From Bacillota bacterium (GTDB lineage: Bacteria > Bacillota_I > Bacilli_A > Izemoplasmatales > Hujiaoplasmataceae), in NCBI GenBank assembly GCA_003245625.1, contig QKCT01000038.1, forward strand, positions 1 to 48,253: a stretch of 48,253 nucleotides of DNA, in the 5' to 3' direction. The position numbers and the translations under genes are program-made. Positions 26,080-36,594 of the stretch are shown piece after piece. The notes beneath the pieces were generated by a model. That model saw nothing but the letters and a program-made list of their open reading frames with translations, searched no databases and had not been told where the DNA came from. Numbering within the stretch: position 1 is the first letter of the stretch; the number at the start of each line of letters is the position of its first letter.

Positions 26080-28698
26080 ATGAAGAAACTATTATTGATC
26101 GATGCGAGTAATCTGCTGTTTCGATCTTATTATGCTACGGCATATACAGGGAATCTCATGCAAAACAAAGATGGACTCTATACCAATGGAATCTATGGTT
26201 TTGCGCATGCAATGATTAAATTGCTTTCCGATGGATATACACATGTTTTGGTTGCCTTGGATCCAGGTGGGAAGACGCATCGACATGTGGACTACCCGGA
26301 ATACAAAGGAACAAGAAGTGATACGCCACCTGAATTAATTATGCAATTTCCGTTGATGGAAGAATATTTGGATGCTCTTGGTGTCTATTATTATAAGCAA
26401 GAATTCTATGAAGCAGATGATATTATAGGTTACGCCGTCAATCATTTTAAACAAGAATTTGACCAAATTACCATTTACAGCAATGACCACGACTTAATGC
26501 AATTACTAGATCAAAACGTGAATCAAATTGTCTCTCGCAAAGGGCTAAAAGAAATCGAAGTCTTTACACCGGAATACTTAGTAGAAAAACTAGGAGTGAA
26601 ACCGGAACAAATCACTGACTATAAAGGGCTTGTCGGAGATACATCCGACAATATCCCTGGTGTACCTGGAATTGGACCAAAAACCGCCAGCAAACTATTA
26701 AGTGAATACCAAACAATTGAAAATTTATTGGAACATGTCGATGACTTATCAGGAAAACTGAAAGAACGCATTGCAGAAAACAAAGACATCGCAGAATTCT
26801 CCAAAAAACTAGCGACGATCATCACCGATTTCGATAGTGAGATAGAGTTGGAAAAGACGGAGTATAAAGGCTTTAATCGAGAGGATCTTACTGCTTTTTA
26901 TCAAAAGATGAATTTCTATTCTTTCATCAAGAACTTAGGCACCAAAATTGAAACCAAACCAAGTGACTATGTTGTAATCAAAAAACCAGAAGAAATTAAA
27001 GTGATTCTATCAAATCATAGTTATCTGCATTTAGAATTGTTTGGCTCTAACTATCATAATGCTATCCCTTTAGGATTTGGAGCGATATTCTCAGAAGTCC
27101 CATATTTCATACCGTTTGACATCGCCATTTCCAGTAAAGCTTTTATTCATTTCTTGGAATCCGATACATACAAAAAATCTGTCTATGACCTCAAAGCAAT
27201 GAAGGTCCATTTGCTATGGAATAATATTCATATCAAGGGGTTTGAATATGACCTTCTTTTAGCCGCCTATTTAAATAGTTCTTCTGTGAATCAAGAAGAG
27301 TTTCGAGAAGTAGTTGAGTTATATGGATATCACGATGTACAATTTGATCAACAAGTGTATGACAAAGGCGCGAAATATCATGTTCCCGAAGAATCCATCT
27401 ACATCCCTCATATCATTCAAAAGGTAAAAGCGATTGAGGCTACCAAAGAGGAAGCACTTCAAAAAATCAAAGAATTCGAACAAGAATATCTTTTGAATGA
27501 AGTTGAAATTCCGATGGCTTCTTTACTAGCTGACATGGAGTTTCAAGGAATCACAATTGATCAAAATAATTTAGAAGAGTTTGGATCCGATTTGCAAACT
27601 AAAATATCCGAATCCGAGCAATTAATCTATGATTTAGCTGGAGAAGAATTCAACATCAATAGTCCGAAGCAACTAGGGGAAATACTCTTCGAGAAAATGG
27701 GGCTACCATCCTATAAGAAAACAAAAACGGGATATTCTACCGATATTTCCGTATTAAGTAAATTGACAGGATTCAGTCCGATTATTGATGCAATCATAGG
27801 TTATCGTACCTATACCAAATTGTTCAGTACTTATTACGAAGGGTTCAAACAGGCGCTTCTATTGAAAGAAGATTCGAAAATTCACACCATGTACCAGCAG
27901 GCATTAACAAAAACTGGACGTCTATCTTCCAAAGATCCGAATCTGCAAAATATCCCAGTGAGAAACGAAGATGGACGCGTAATTCGAAAAGTATTTGTTC
28001 CTTCGAAAGGGAATGTTCTATTATCCTTTGACTATTCTCAAATCGAACTTCGAGTTTTGGCGGAAATGGGAGATGTCAAAAACTTGAAAACCGCATTTCA
28101 AAACGATATCGATGTTCATGAAGCAACTGGTAAATTGATTTTTAAAAAAGACAGCATCGATCGTATGGAAAGATCCATAGCCAAAGCAATCAACTTCAGT
28201 ATCATTTACGGAAAAACACCTTGGGGACTTTCTGAAGATCTCAATATTCCTTTGAATAAAGCGAAGGAATTTATCGACAACTATTATGAAAACTATCCAG
28301 AAATCTTAGAGATGATGGAAGAAAACGAAACGTTTGCTAAAGATAACGGATATGTCAAAACAAAATTTAATCGAGTCGTATACATCGATGAAATTCTTTC
28401 CAAAAACTATCAAACAAGACAATTTGGGAAGAGAATCGCTATGAACGCACCAATTCAAGGGACTGCAGCTGATATCCTTAAAATCGCGATGGTCAAAATC
28501 AAGCAAACATTTGAAGAAAAACACATTCAATCACGTATGATTTTGCAAATTCATGATGAAATTGTATTAGATGTAGAACCGCAAGAAGAAGAAATCGTTA
28601 CTCAAATTGTGAAAGATACGATGGAACACGCAGTCGATTTCAAAACAAAATTGGTCGCGAATTATGCGACAGGAGATAATCTATACGAGGTGAAGTAA
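26080..28698 (+). CDS. polA: DNA polymerase I (5' nuclease + polymerase; 3'-5' exonuclease domain apparently degenerate)
   Basis: KLLLIDASNLLFRSYYA; DPNLQNIPVRNEDGR, FSFDYSQIELRVLAE-like LSFDYSQIELRVLAE, QIHDEIVLDV. Confidence 0.97.
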   Translation: MKKLLLIDASNLLFRSYYATAYTGNLMQNKDGLYTNGIYGFAHAMIKLLSDGYTHVLVALDPGGKTHRHVDYPEYKGTRSDTPPELIMQFPLMEEYLDALGVYYYKQEFYEADDIIGYAVNHFKQEFDQITIYSNDHDLMQLLDQNVNQIVSRKGLKEIEVFTPEYLVEKLGVKPEQITDYKGLVGDTSDNIPGVPGIGPKTASKLLSEYQTIENLLEHVDDLSGKLKERIAENKDIAEFSKKLATIITDFDSEIELEKTEYKGFNREDLTAFYQKMNFYSFIKNLGTKIETKPSDYVVIKKPEEIKVILSNHSYLHLELFGSNYHNAIPLGFGAIFSEVPYFIPFDIAISSKAFIHFLESDTYKKSVYDLKAMKVHLLWNNIHIKGFEYDLLLAAYLNSSSVNQEEFREVVELYGYHDVQFDQQVYDKGAKYHVPEESIYIPHIIQKVKAIEATKEEALQKIKEFEQEYLLNEVEIPMASLLADMEFQGITIDQNNLEEFGSDLQTKISESEQLIYDLAGEEFNINSPKQLGEILFEKMGLPSYKKTKTGYSTDISVLSKLTGFSPIIDAIIGYRTYTKLFSTYYEGFKQALLLKEDSKIHTMYQQALTKTGRLSSKDPNLQNIPVRNEDGRVIRKVFVPSKGNVLLSFDYSQIELRVLAEMGDVKNLKTAFQNDIDVHEATGKLIFKKDSIDRMERSIAKAINFSIIYGKTPWGLSEDLNIPLNKAKEFIDNYYENYPEILEMMEENETFAKDNGYVKTKFNRVVYIDEILSKNYQTRQFGKRIAMNAPIQGTAADILKIAMVKIKQTFEEKHIQSRMILQIHDEIVLDVEPQEEEIVTQIVKDTMEHAVDFKTKLVANYATGDNLYEVK

Positions 28699-30119
28699 TG
28701 CCAGAACTTCCAGAAGTGGAAACCGTAAGACAGACGTTAAAAGGTTTGGTCGTAGGAAAAAAAGTCACGAATGTAATCATTCACTATGATAAAATCATTT
28801 CTCCTTTGTCGATTTCCATGTTTAAACAAATGTTGATTGGTCAAACCATAAGAGATATTCGAAGACATGCTAAATATCTCTTCTTTGATTTTGATACGAC
28901 AACCATGGTCAGTCATTTGCGAATGGAAGGCAAATACTATTTGCGTCAATCTTTAGAAGAGGCAACCAAACATGAGCATATCCTGTTTGAACTCGATCAC
29001 AAAGAGTACCTTTGTTATCACGACGTACGCAAATTTGGAACCATGGATTTGGTTCCTTTAGGTCAGGAGAGACAACTTCCAAGTGTCGCCGATTTGGGAA
29101 AAGAAGGCAATGATCCTCATTGGACAAAAGAAGAATTACATGACTTGATTCGTTCTTCTAAACGCCCAATCAAGGCGATTCTACTAGATCAGCATATCAT
29201 TTCCGGTTTAGGAAATATCTATGTAGATGAGACCTTATTTCGAGCAAAAATCAACCCCAATACGTTGGGATCAAAGTTGACCATTTATCAAGCAAAAAGA
29301 ATTCTTGATGCCGCCTCCATTGTTTTGGACAAAGCGATAGGACTAGGAGGTACCACCATCCGTACTTATCACTCTAATATAGGTGTTGATGGAAGATTTC
29401 AAAATGAATTATTGGTCCATACATTTGCTGGAAAACCATGCAAGATTTGTGGTGACACAATCCAAAAAATCAAAGTTGGAGGACGGGGTACCTACTATTG
29501 TCCAACTTGCCAAAGAGATGATTCACCATTGATTATAGGATTGACCGGAGGAATTGCCAGTGGGAAGTCCTTCGTATCGGATTGGTTTCAAAAACGCAAG
29601 ATAACGGTCTTAGACGCAGACAAGATTTATAAAAATCTATTAAAAACAAATAAAATCATGTATAATGAGATTGTGCAAAATTTTGGACAAGAAATTGTCA
29701 AAGACAATGAAATCGATCGCAGACGATTGGGAGAAATCATTTTTCATGATAAAACCAAACGCGAGGTGCTCAATCAAATTACTCACCCATTCGTATTGGA
29801 AGAGATGAACCAACAAATTGAAGTCTTGAAAAAGAAAAAAAGACAACTGATTGTATTGGATATTCCATTGTTGTTTGAAGCAAACCTGGAATACATGGTT
29901 AATCTTATTCTTTTGGTCTATGTTGATTTGCAAACACAAATCAAACGGTTAATGATTCGAGATCATATCGATGAATCTGAAGCGCTTCAAAAAATACATG
30001 CACAAATGGACTTGAATGAAAAGAGAGCGTTGGCAGATATTGTTGTCGATAATTCCAATTCTGTGTCTGAAACAATTCAACAATTACAAATCATTTATCA
30101 ACAATTAAGGAGGAAATAA
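28698..30119 (+). CDS. Fusion protein: formamidopyrimidine-DNA glycosylase (MutM/Fpg, ~aa 1-273) + dephospho-CoA kinase (CoaE, ~aa 278-473)
   Basis: MPELPEVETV ... zinc finger CKICGDTIQKIKVGGRGTYYCPTCQ followed in frame by RDDSPLIIGLTGGIASGKS ... no stop between. Confidence 0.95.
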   Translation: MPELPEVETVRQTLKGLVVGKKVTNVIIHYDKIISPLSISMFKQMLIGQTIRDIRRHAKYLFFDFDTTTMVSHLRMEGKYYLRQSLEEATKHEHILFELDHKEYLCYHDVRKFGTMDLVPLGQERQLPSVADLGKEGNDPHWTKEELHDLIRSSKRPIKAILLDQHIISGLGNIYVDETLFRAKINPNTLGSKLTIYQAKRILDAASIVLDKAIGLGGTTIRTYHSNIGVDGRFQNELLVHTFAGKPCKICGDTIQKIKVGGRGTYYCPTCQRDDSPLIIGLTGGIASGKSFVSDWFQKRKITVLDADKIYKNLLKTNKIMYNEIVQNFGQEIVKDNEIDRRRLGEIIFHDKTKREVLNQITHPFVLEEMNQQIEVLKKKKRQLIVLDIPLLFEANLEYMVNLILLVYVDLQTQIKRLMIRDHIDESEALQKIHAQMDLNEKRALADIVVDNSNSVSETIQQLQIIYQQLRRK

Positions 30120-30120
30120 C

Positions 30121-30486
30121 ATGTCAATCAGAGGATTCTTTTCGCCCAGTTGCGAAACCAGAGAACTGCATGTCGATTCCGAATTGCGGACTCATTATTA
30201 CCGCAATAATTTTAAGCAAGTCGTCGAAGGCTTAAAGAAGTTGGCAGAGAGAAACAATATGGCTCTAAAAGATGTCAATGAGATTCATAAAGAAGTCTAT
30301 TTAATTGGAAATGGATTTGACAGTATTGTTACAGTCAGTCAAATCACTCCCATTGAAGCTGGTGTTGACATCAAACTAAACTTCTTTTCGGCTATGGGAT
30401 TTGGTCGTCCCAAAAAGAAAGTCGTGAAGTTTTACAAAGAATTAGGTGAGATTTTAAACTTCAAGGGAATATCGCTACACCCATAA
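30121..30486 (+). CDS. Conserved-looking hypothetical protein
   Basis: 121 aa ORF with RBS AAGGAGG overlapping upstream gene end, in tight operon between mutM-coaE and dnaB. Confidence 0.75.
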   Translation: MSIRGFFSPSCETRELHVDSELRTHYYRNNFKQVVEGLKKLAERNNMALKDVNEIHKEVYLIGNGFDSIVTVSQITPIEAGVDIKLNFFSAMGFGRPKKKVVKFYKELGEILNFKGISLHP

Positions 30487-30496
30487 GGAGAAGCAT

Positions 30497-31711
30497 TTGG
30501 AAACAATCAGAAGAAGCGATGCGTTTGTCGTTTCCGGTGAAGGCTTCTGTTCCTCCATTGATTATCAAGTATTGACCCTATTGTATCAACCAATCATCGG
30601 TGATTCCGCATACACTCTGTATTTGACGCTGATGAACTTAATGGATCGACAATCCTTGATTTCGGAAGAATACTTACATGCCGACCTAGAATCACTACTT
30701 AATCGCAAATTGGATTTTATTGAAAAGGATCGTTATAAACTAGAAGCCATCGGACTGTTGGTGACTTTTTTCGCTGGTGATAGTTTCACCTACGAAATCA
30801 AATTACCACTTTCTGCAAAAGGGTTTGTCAATGATGGTATTCTAGGACAATATTTGATTACTGCAATCACAAAGAAACGATTCAAAAAAATCCTAAAAGT
30901 TTTCAAAATTTCTGAACCGAATAAAAAGCAGAAATATAATATATCCAAAGCTTTTAACGAAGTGTTTCCTTCGATTGGAAGCGAGGAAGATGTCTATGAG
31001 TCTAATTTATTAGCCACAGATAAGAATCGATTAATATCGTTGAATGAATATGATTTCAATTGGCGTTTGTTTCAAGAAAGTCTTCCGGATGGAATGGTTG
31101 CGACTGACGATTTAACAGAAGCAATTAAACGCAAAGTAGAAAGTCTTTCTTACGTGTATGGGCTCGATGAATTGCAGATGAAGGATGTATTGTTGAAATC
31201 TTTGGATGAAAACAATCATGTCAATATCGTCAGTCTCTCGAAAAATGCTCGATATGAATTTGAAACAATCGAACAAACACAAGAAAAACAAAAAACTCCT
31301 GAGACCCCAGTAGAAAGAAACAATCCTGCAGACCCAGTAGAGTTCTTCAAAAATGTATCTCCGATTCAAGTACTCGAAGAAATGGGAGAAGGAATGGTTT
31401 CTTCAGCGGATCTTCGTACAGTGGAGCGTTTGATTGAAGAAGTGGGACTAAACCCATCTGTTGTCAATGTTTTAATTGCCTATATCGCAAAAACCAAAGA
31501 TGGAGTTTTACCTGGTTATACCTATTTCCAAAAAGTTGGAATGTCTTGGAAACGCAATCAAATTAACACGGTCGAACTTGCGATGGATTATGTCAAGCAT
31601 TTGGAAGCTGCAAGAAATAATCCGAAGAATACATATAATAGTAAAAACAAACCAAAAGATGTCGAAGTCGATTGGTTAGAAGATTATATCAATAACATGG
31701 AAGATAGGTGA
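30497..31711 (+). CDS. dnaB: Replication initiation and membrane attachment protein DnaB (Firmicutes type, DnaD-like domain)
   Basis: N-terminal YQVLTLLYQPIIGDSAYTLYLTLMNL; C-terminal PVEFFKNVSPIQVLEEMGEG...DLRTVERLIEEVGLNPSVVNVLI; TTG start with AAGGAG RBS; followed by dnaI. Confidence 0.88.
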   Translation: METIRRSDAFVVSGEGFCSSIDYQVLTLLYQPIIGDSAYTLYLTLMNLMDRQSLISEEYLHADLESLLNRKLDFIEKDRYKLEAIGLLVTFFAGDSFTYEIKLPLSAKGFVNDGILGQYLITAITKKRFKKILKVFKISEPNKKQKYNISKAFNEVFPSIGSEEDVYESNLLATDKNRLISLNEYDFNWRLFQESLPDGMVATDDLTEAIKRKVESLSYVYGLDELQMKDVLLKSLDENNHVNIVSLSKNARYEFETIEQTQEKQKTPETPVERNNPADPVEFFKNVSPIQVLEEMGEGMVSSADLRTVERLIEEVGLNPSVVNVLIAYIAKTKDGVLPGYTYFQKVGMSWKRNQINTVELAMDYVKHLEAARNNPKNTYNSKNKPKDVEVDWLEDYINNMEDR

Positions 31712-31716
31712 TCATC

Positions 31717-32613
31717 ATGAAGAAGATCAACGACTTTCTGCCAAGAACAGAATCCGTCGATTATGATGAAATTATCGACCGCTTCATGGCAGATCCAATC
31801 GTGAGTGATTTCATCATTAAAAATGACCTCACCAACGATACGATCAAAGAAGGCATTAATGATATCCTTACCTTTATGGATGAAAAGGAAAAATGTAATC
31901 ATTGTAAAGGCCTTTTTGAATGTAAACTGAATACGACAGGATATTGGCCTCGTTTGGCTTTGTATAATGGCAGCATTCAGCTCCAATACGAGAAATGTCA
32001 ATATAATAAAGGCGATGAATCTGCTAAGAACATCGACGCCTTTTATGTGCCAAAGAAAATCTTCCAAGCGAGTTTGGATGATTTTGACATGCTTGGACAA
32101 GTTCGCAAAGAAATCCATCGATACATGATGAGTTTCATTAAGCAGTACAATAAAGACACCTACGTCAAAGGAATGTACATCAGCGGCCCTTATGGAACCG
32201 GAAAAACATATATTCTTGCGACCCTAGCAAATGAACTCGCAAAAAAAGGTTCACATATAACATTTGCATATTATCCAGATTTAGTTCGCGAACTCAAATC
32301 ATCGATTGGTAGTGAGAACTTTGAAGATAAAATCGAAGCACTCAAGAAAACAGAAATCTTGTTTTTAGATGATATCGGTGGCGAAAGTCCGAATGCATTT
32401 ATTCGGGATGAGGTCTTGGGACCAATTCTTCAATATCGATTATTGGATCAAAAACCAACCTTCTTCTCATCCAACTTGAAGTCCAAGGTTTTGATCGACG
32501 CTATGTCTAAGGATAGCTCTACTTTAGAGAAAACAAAGTCACTTCGAATCGTGGAACGGATTCGCGCATTAACCGAAGAATTTGAATTAACTGAAAAACC
32601 TCATATTTCTTGA
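31717..32613 (+). CDS. dnaI: Primosomal helicase loader DnaI
   Basis: Cysteine-containing N-terminal region; AAA+ GPYGTGKTYILATLANELAKKG, LFLDDIGGE. Confidence 0.92.
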   Translation: MKKINDFLPRTESVDYDEIIDRFMADPIVSDFIIKNDLTNDTIKEGINDILTFMDEKEKCNHCKGLFECKLNTTGYWPRLALYNGSIQLQYEKCQYNKGDESAKNIDAFYVPKKIFQASLDDFDMLGQVRKEIHRYMMSFIKQYNKDTYVKGMYISGPYGTGKTYILATLANELAKKGSHITFAYYPDLVRELKSSIGSENFEDKIEALKKTEILFLDDIGGESPNAFIRDEVLGPILQYRLLDQKPTFFSSNLKSKVLIDAMSKDSSTLEKTKSLRIVERIRALTEEFELTEKPHIS

Positions 32614-32644
32614 CATCTCAAAAAAAACAGATATAATATGTACT

Positions 32645-32858
32645 ATAAAGACGAAGAAGAGGACATGAAATTCCTGTTTCAATCTCCAAGCGAGTTCGGA
32701 TTGGTGTGAGCCGAACAGAGAGAACGGAAGATTACCACCTCGGAGTTGGTTCTAGAAAGAAACCCGTACCAGGCGTTAACGGATGGAGTGCTTATCGAAA
32801 GATAAGAAGTAAGGTGGTACCGCGATTTTGATCGTCCTTTTTTAGGACGATTTTTTAT
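32645..32858 (+). promoter_or_regulatory. T-box leader of thrS (candidate specifier ACC at 32734-32736)
   Basis: T-box AAGGTGGTACCGCG; GATCGTCC...GGACGAT terminator; GATAAGATAAG-type stem III with GAAA loop. Confidence 0.94.
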
Positions 32859-32875
32859 TTATAAGGAGGATTATT

Positions 32876-34780
32876 ATGATTATCAATTTACCAGGAGGAA
32901 ATCAACGCGAATTCGATTCCGAAAAATCATTGTTTGATATCGCAAATGAGATTTCCCCATCATTAAAAAAACGTTCCATCGTTGCTAGATTAAATGGCAA
33001 ACTTGTGGATATGGATACAGTCGTTACGACCGACTCATCGGTTGAATTTATCACGACGGATGATCCGGAAGCATTGGAAGTCTTAAGACACTCTTCTGCT
33101 CATTTGTTGGCAGAAGCAATTAAGACTCTTTATCCGCATGCTCATTTCGGTGTTGGTCCCGTGATTGAAGATGGATTCTATTATGACATCGATTTGGGAG
33201 AGGATATTTTAAGCGAGAAAGACCTTCCAATCATCGAAAAAGAAATGGCGAAGATTGCGTCTCAAAACAGTAAAATTGAGCGTGAAGTTGTTTCCAAGGA
33301 ACAAGCTTTAGAGTTGTTCAAAGATGACCCATATAAAGTGGAATTGATCAATGAGTTACCAGAATCAGAAGAGATTTCCATCTATAAACAAGCCCACTTC
33401 ACAGATTTGTGTCGGGGTCCTCATTTACCGGGAACAAAATGGATCAAGAATTTTAAGTTACTCAGTTTAGCAGGTGCATATTGGCGTGGAAATTCTGATA
33501 ACGTTCAATTAACAAGAGTCTATGGAACTGCTTTTTTCACGAAAGAAGAATTGGACGAACACTTGAATTTATTGGAGGAACGCAAAAAACGCGATCACCG
33601 TAAATTAGGAAAACAACTCGATTTGTTCATGCTGAGCGAGTATGGACCTGGATTCCCATTCTGGCTTCCAAACGGTATGATTCTTCGCCGTGAATTGGAA
33701 TCTTTCTGGTATGATGTCCACTTAAAAGAAGGATATAAACTGATCCAAACTCCTATCATGTTAAACAAGGAACTATGGGAGATTTCCGGTCACTGGGCAA
33801 ACTACCGAGAAAACATGTATACTTCCACAATTGATGATATGGAATTTGCTATTAAACCGATGAACTGCCCAGGGGGAATGTTAGTCTACAAAAGAGACAT
33901 TCATTCTTACAAAGACTTCCCACTAAAAGTCGGAGAGTTGGGGTTGGTTCACCGTCACGAAGCGAGTGGTGCTTTGAATGGATTGTTCCGAGTTAGAAAC
34001 TTCACCCAAGATGATGCTCATATCTTTATGACAGAAGATATGATTGTCCAAGAAATCCGTGAATTGGTGCGTTTGTTTGATTACATGTACAAAGTATTCA
34101 ATTTAGAATATCATATTGAATTATCGACTAGACCGGAAGATAAATTTATTGGAAAAGTAGAAACTTGGGATCGAGCTGAGAAGGCCTTAGCCGATGCTTT
34201 GGAATCGATGGGTCAAGATTATAAACTCAATCCTGGAGATGGAGCATTCTATGGACCAAAACTAGATTTCAAATTGAAAGATTCCATGAAGAGGATTTGG
34301 CAATGTGGTACGATTCAATTGGATATGAATTTACCAGAACGTTTTGATTTAACTTATATCGATTCCAATGGGGAAAAACAACGTCCGGTTATGTTGCATC
34401 GGGCATTGTATGGATCCATTGAACGTTTTATCGGTATCCTAATTGAACATTATGCAGGAGCTTTCCCAACATGGATTTCTCCAGTACAGGTGAAAGTCAT
34501 TCCAGTCAATAATGAGTATCATTTGGAGTATGCGAAAACATTGGTCGGAGAATTGAAAGATCAGGGTATTCGAGTTGAAATCGATGAACGAGATGAAAAA
34601 CTTGGCTACAAGATTAGAGAAGCTCAAACCAAAAAGATTCCATACCAATTGGTCATTGGAGATAAAGAAGTGGAAAGCGGACAAGTCAATTATCGTCGCT
34701 ATGGCGAACAGAATCAAGTTGCCGTACCTACCTATGAATTTATCGAAATGATTTTGGCTGAAATCAAAGAAAAGAAGTAG
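32876..34780 (+). CDS. thrS: Threonyl-tRNA synthetase
   Basis: TGS domain, HSSAHLLAEAIK, CRGPHLPGT, RHEASGALNGLFRVRNFTQDDAHIF. Confidence 0.98.
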   Translation: MIINLPGGNQREFDSEKSLFDIANEISPSLKKRSIVARLNGKLVDMDTVVTTDSSVEFITTDDPEALEVLRHSSAHLLAEAIKTLYPHAHFGVGPVIEDGFYYDIDLGEDILSEKDLPIIEKEMAKIASQNSKIEREVVSKEQALELFKDDPYKVELINELPESEEISIYKQAHFTDLCRGPHLPGTKWIKNFKLLSLAGAYWRGNSDNVQLTRVYGTAFFTKEELDEHLNLLEERKKRDHRKLGKQLDLFMLSEYGPGFPFWLPNGMILRRELESFWYDVHLKEGYKLIQTPIMLNKELWEISGHWANYRENMYTSTIDDMEFAIKPMNCPGGMLVYKRDIHSYKDFPLKVGELGLVHRHEASGALNGLFRVRNFTQDDAHIFMTEDMIVQEIRELVRLFDYMYKVFNLEYHIELSTRPEDKFIGKVETWDRAEKALADALESMGQDYKLNPGDGAFYGPKLDFKLKDSMKRIWQCGTIQLDMNLPERFDLTYIDSNGEKQRPVMLHRALYGSIERFIGILIEHYAGAFPTWISPVQVKVIPVNNEYHLEYAKTLVGELKDQGIRVEIDERDEKLGYKIREAQTKKIPYQLVIGDKEVESGQVNYRRYGEQNQVAVPTYEFIEMILAEIKEKK

Positions 34781-34795
34781 TAATAAACAAAAGAA

Positions 34796-34830
34796 AAGAC
34801 TTGATTTTTTGGATCAAGTCTTATTTTTTT
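34796..34830. terminator. Bidirectional intrinsic terminator
   Basis: AAGACTTGAT-TTTTTGG-ATCAAGTCTT + T-run. Confidence 0.85.
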
Positions 34831-36479
34831 TGCCACGATTCGATTGTTGGAATATCTGGGTCGATGTAAATCGTTTTTTGATTAGTAAATGTCACATAAG
34901 AACCTAGCATTCCAGGAACTTTTTTGATGTTGCGAATTCTCGTGTAATCTACTGGTACAGAACTGGAATGACGACTTTTCGAATAGTACGCAGCCAGCTG
35001 CGCCGCCATCCGAATGGTTGGTTCCGTTAATTCCTCTTCTACCCAGACAATTACATGAGAACCAGTTTGTTCTTTCACATGAAACCACCAATGATTTTTA
35101 TGGGCGTATTTATGAGTCAAATAGTTGTTTTGTATGTTGTTTTTACCAACCAAAATACGGTTACCGAATTCATCGCTATAAGTATCATAGTTGGGGCGAT
35201 GCTTTTTGTTATCGGATTTTCGTTTCGGTAAATAGTTATTTTGAATCAATTCTTCTTGAATTTCGTTTAGATCATTGAGTGACTGAGTCGTCTCAATTTG
35301 ATCCAGTAATTCTTGAAAGTAGTTAATTTCACGTTTGGTAATCACCATTTGTTCTTCGACAAAACCAACGGCAGTCTTTTGTTTCTTGTATTTTGTATAA
35401 TACTTATTTGCATTCTGAATCGGTGTCAACAATCGATCCAACTCAATTTCTACTTCGCTTTCTAGTTCATATGCAAAGCCTTTGAAAGATGCGTCACCGC
35501 GATTAATTTTATGTTGATTTGCGATCAAAGTGTCTCCTTTGATTCGCCAAATATCGTTGTCTAACGCTTGTCTCAAGTCGACCGATAGTTTTTCTAATTT
35601 ATTCTTTTTTCGTTTGTATTCTCGTTTGACAAACTGATATAAATATTTATGGATTTGCTTGACTCGTTCCAAAGCAGAAGCTTCCGTAAAGTAGAAGTCG
35701 ATCAATGTGGAAAGTGTATCAAAATATTTCTTGTTTTTATCGAAAATATCGCTGTAATAATAATCGGTTTTTTCTCCGAAACAAATGGTTGGCTGGATAG
35801 GTAATTCCATTGTTTTTTGATAAGCTTCTATCAAAGGCTTCGACTCCTTTTTTGCTTTGAGGAAAACTACATTCGCAAACAGGGGAGATATTCCTTTGAT
35901 TCTGTCCACCATTTCCTTGTAGGACGGTTCTGTTTGAAAGAACTGTTCGATTGCTTGATACTCGGTTGGTGGGAGTTTATCATCTTGAGGTGTCTCATAG
36001 GTAATTCCATTCGCAATTGTTCGATCAGAGCTGTCAAACGGTGAGACGTGTTTGTAGGCATTCAAGATGTGTCGCTCCGGGTCCAAAAGAATTAAATTCG
36101 TATAACGACTAAACATTTCATAAATTAGATACAGCCGAACCTTATCGCCAATCTCATTTGTGGCGTCAAAAGAAACTTCGATAATTCGATCATCATCAAG
36201 TGTGTGAATCGAGTCAATAAAAGAACCTTCCAAGTGTTTTCGTAAGAACATACAGAATCCGCCGGGTAGATAATCCGAAGGGATTAATTGATTGGTTATG
36301 TTGATTCTGGAAAGAGAAGTAGACAAGGATAAATAGAGCTTCCTATTTTGGTTTGCGACGCGAACCAAAAAGAGAAAATCCGTCTTTCCGAGCTGCGTGA
36401 TTTTCTGTATCCGACCAGTCTTCAGTTCCCCTTCCAATTCCTTCGCCAAATGCCATAAAAAACGGCCATCCATGCTCAT
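34821..36479 (-). CDS. rqcH: Ribosome quality control protein RqcH (NFACT / FbpA-like family)
   Basis: MDGRFLWHLAKELEGELKTGRIQKITQLGKTDFLFLVR; KNHWWFHVKEQTGSHVIVW; HSSSVPVDYTRIRNIKKVPG. Confidence 0.92.
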   Translation of the reverse strand: MSMDGRFLWHLAKELEGELKTGRIQKITQLGKTDFLFLVRVANQNRKLYLSLSTSLSRINITNQLIPSDYLPGGFCMFLRKHLEGSFIDSIHTLDDDRIIEVSFDATNEIGDKVRLYLIYEMFSRYTNLILLDPERHILNAYKHVSPFDSSDRTIANGITYETPQDDKLPPTEYQAIEQFFQTEPSYKEMVDRIKGISPLFANVVFLKAKKESKPLIEAYQKTMELPIQPTICFGEKTDYYYSDIFDKNKKYFDTLSTLIDFYFTEASALERVKQIHKYLYQFVKREYKRKKNKLEKLSVDLRQALDNDIWRIKGDTLIANQHKINRGDASFKGFAYELESEVEIELDRLLTPIQNANKYYTKYKKQKTAVGFVEEQMVITKREINYFQELLDQIETTQSLNDLNEIQEELIQNNYLPKRKSDNKKHRPNYDTYSDEFGNRILVGKNNIQNNYLTHKYAHKNHWWFHVKEQTGSHVIVWVEEELTEPTIRMAAQLAAYYSKSRHSSSVPVDYTRIRNIKKVPGMLGSYVTFTNQKTIYIDPDIPTIESWQKK

Positions 36480-36594
36480 ATTATCACCAAAATCATTATA
36501 TCACAGTTTAAAAACAATTTACTATTTATATTATTTGTGTTATGATATAACATAATAATTAGTGAAAAGCAATTTTCGGTTGGGGGGGATTGTC

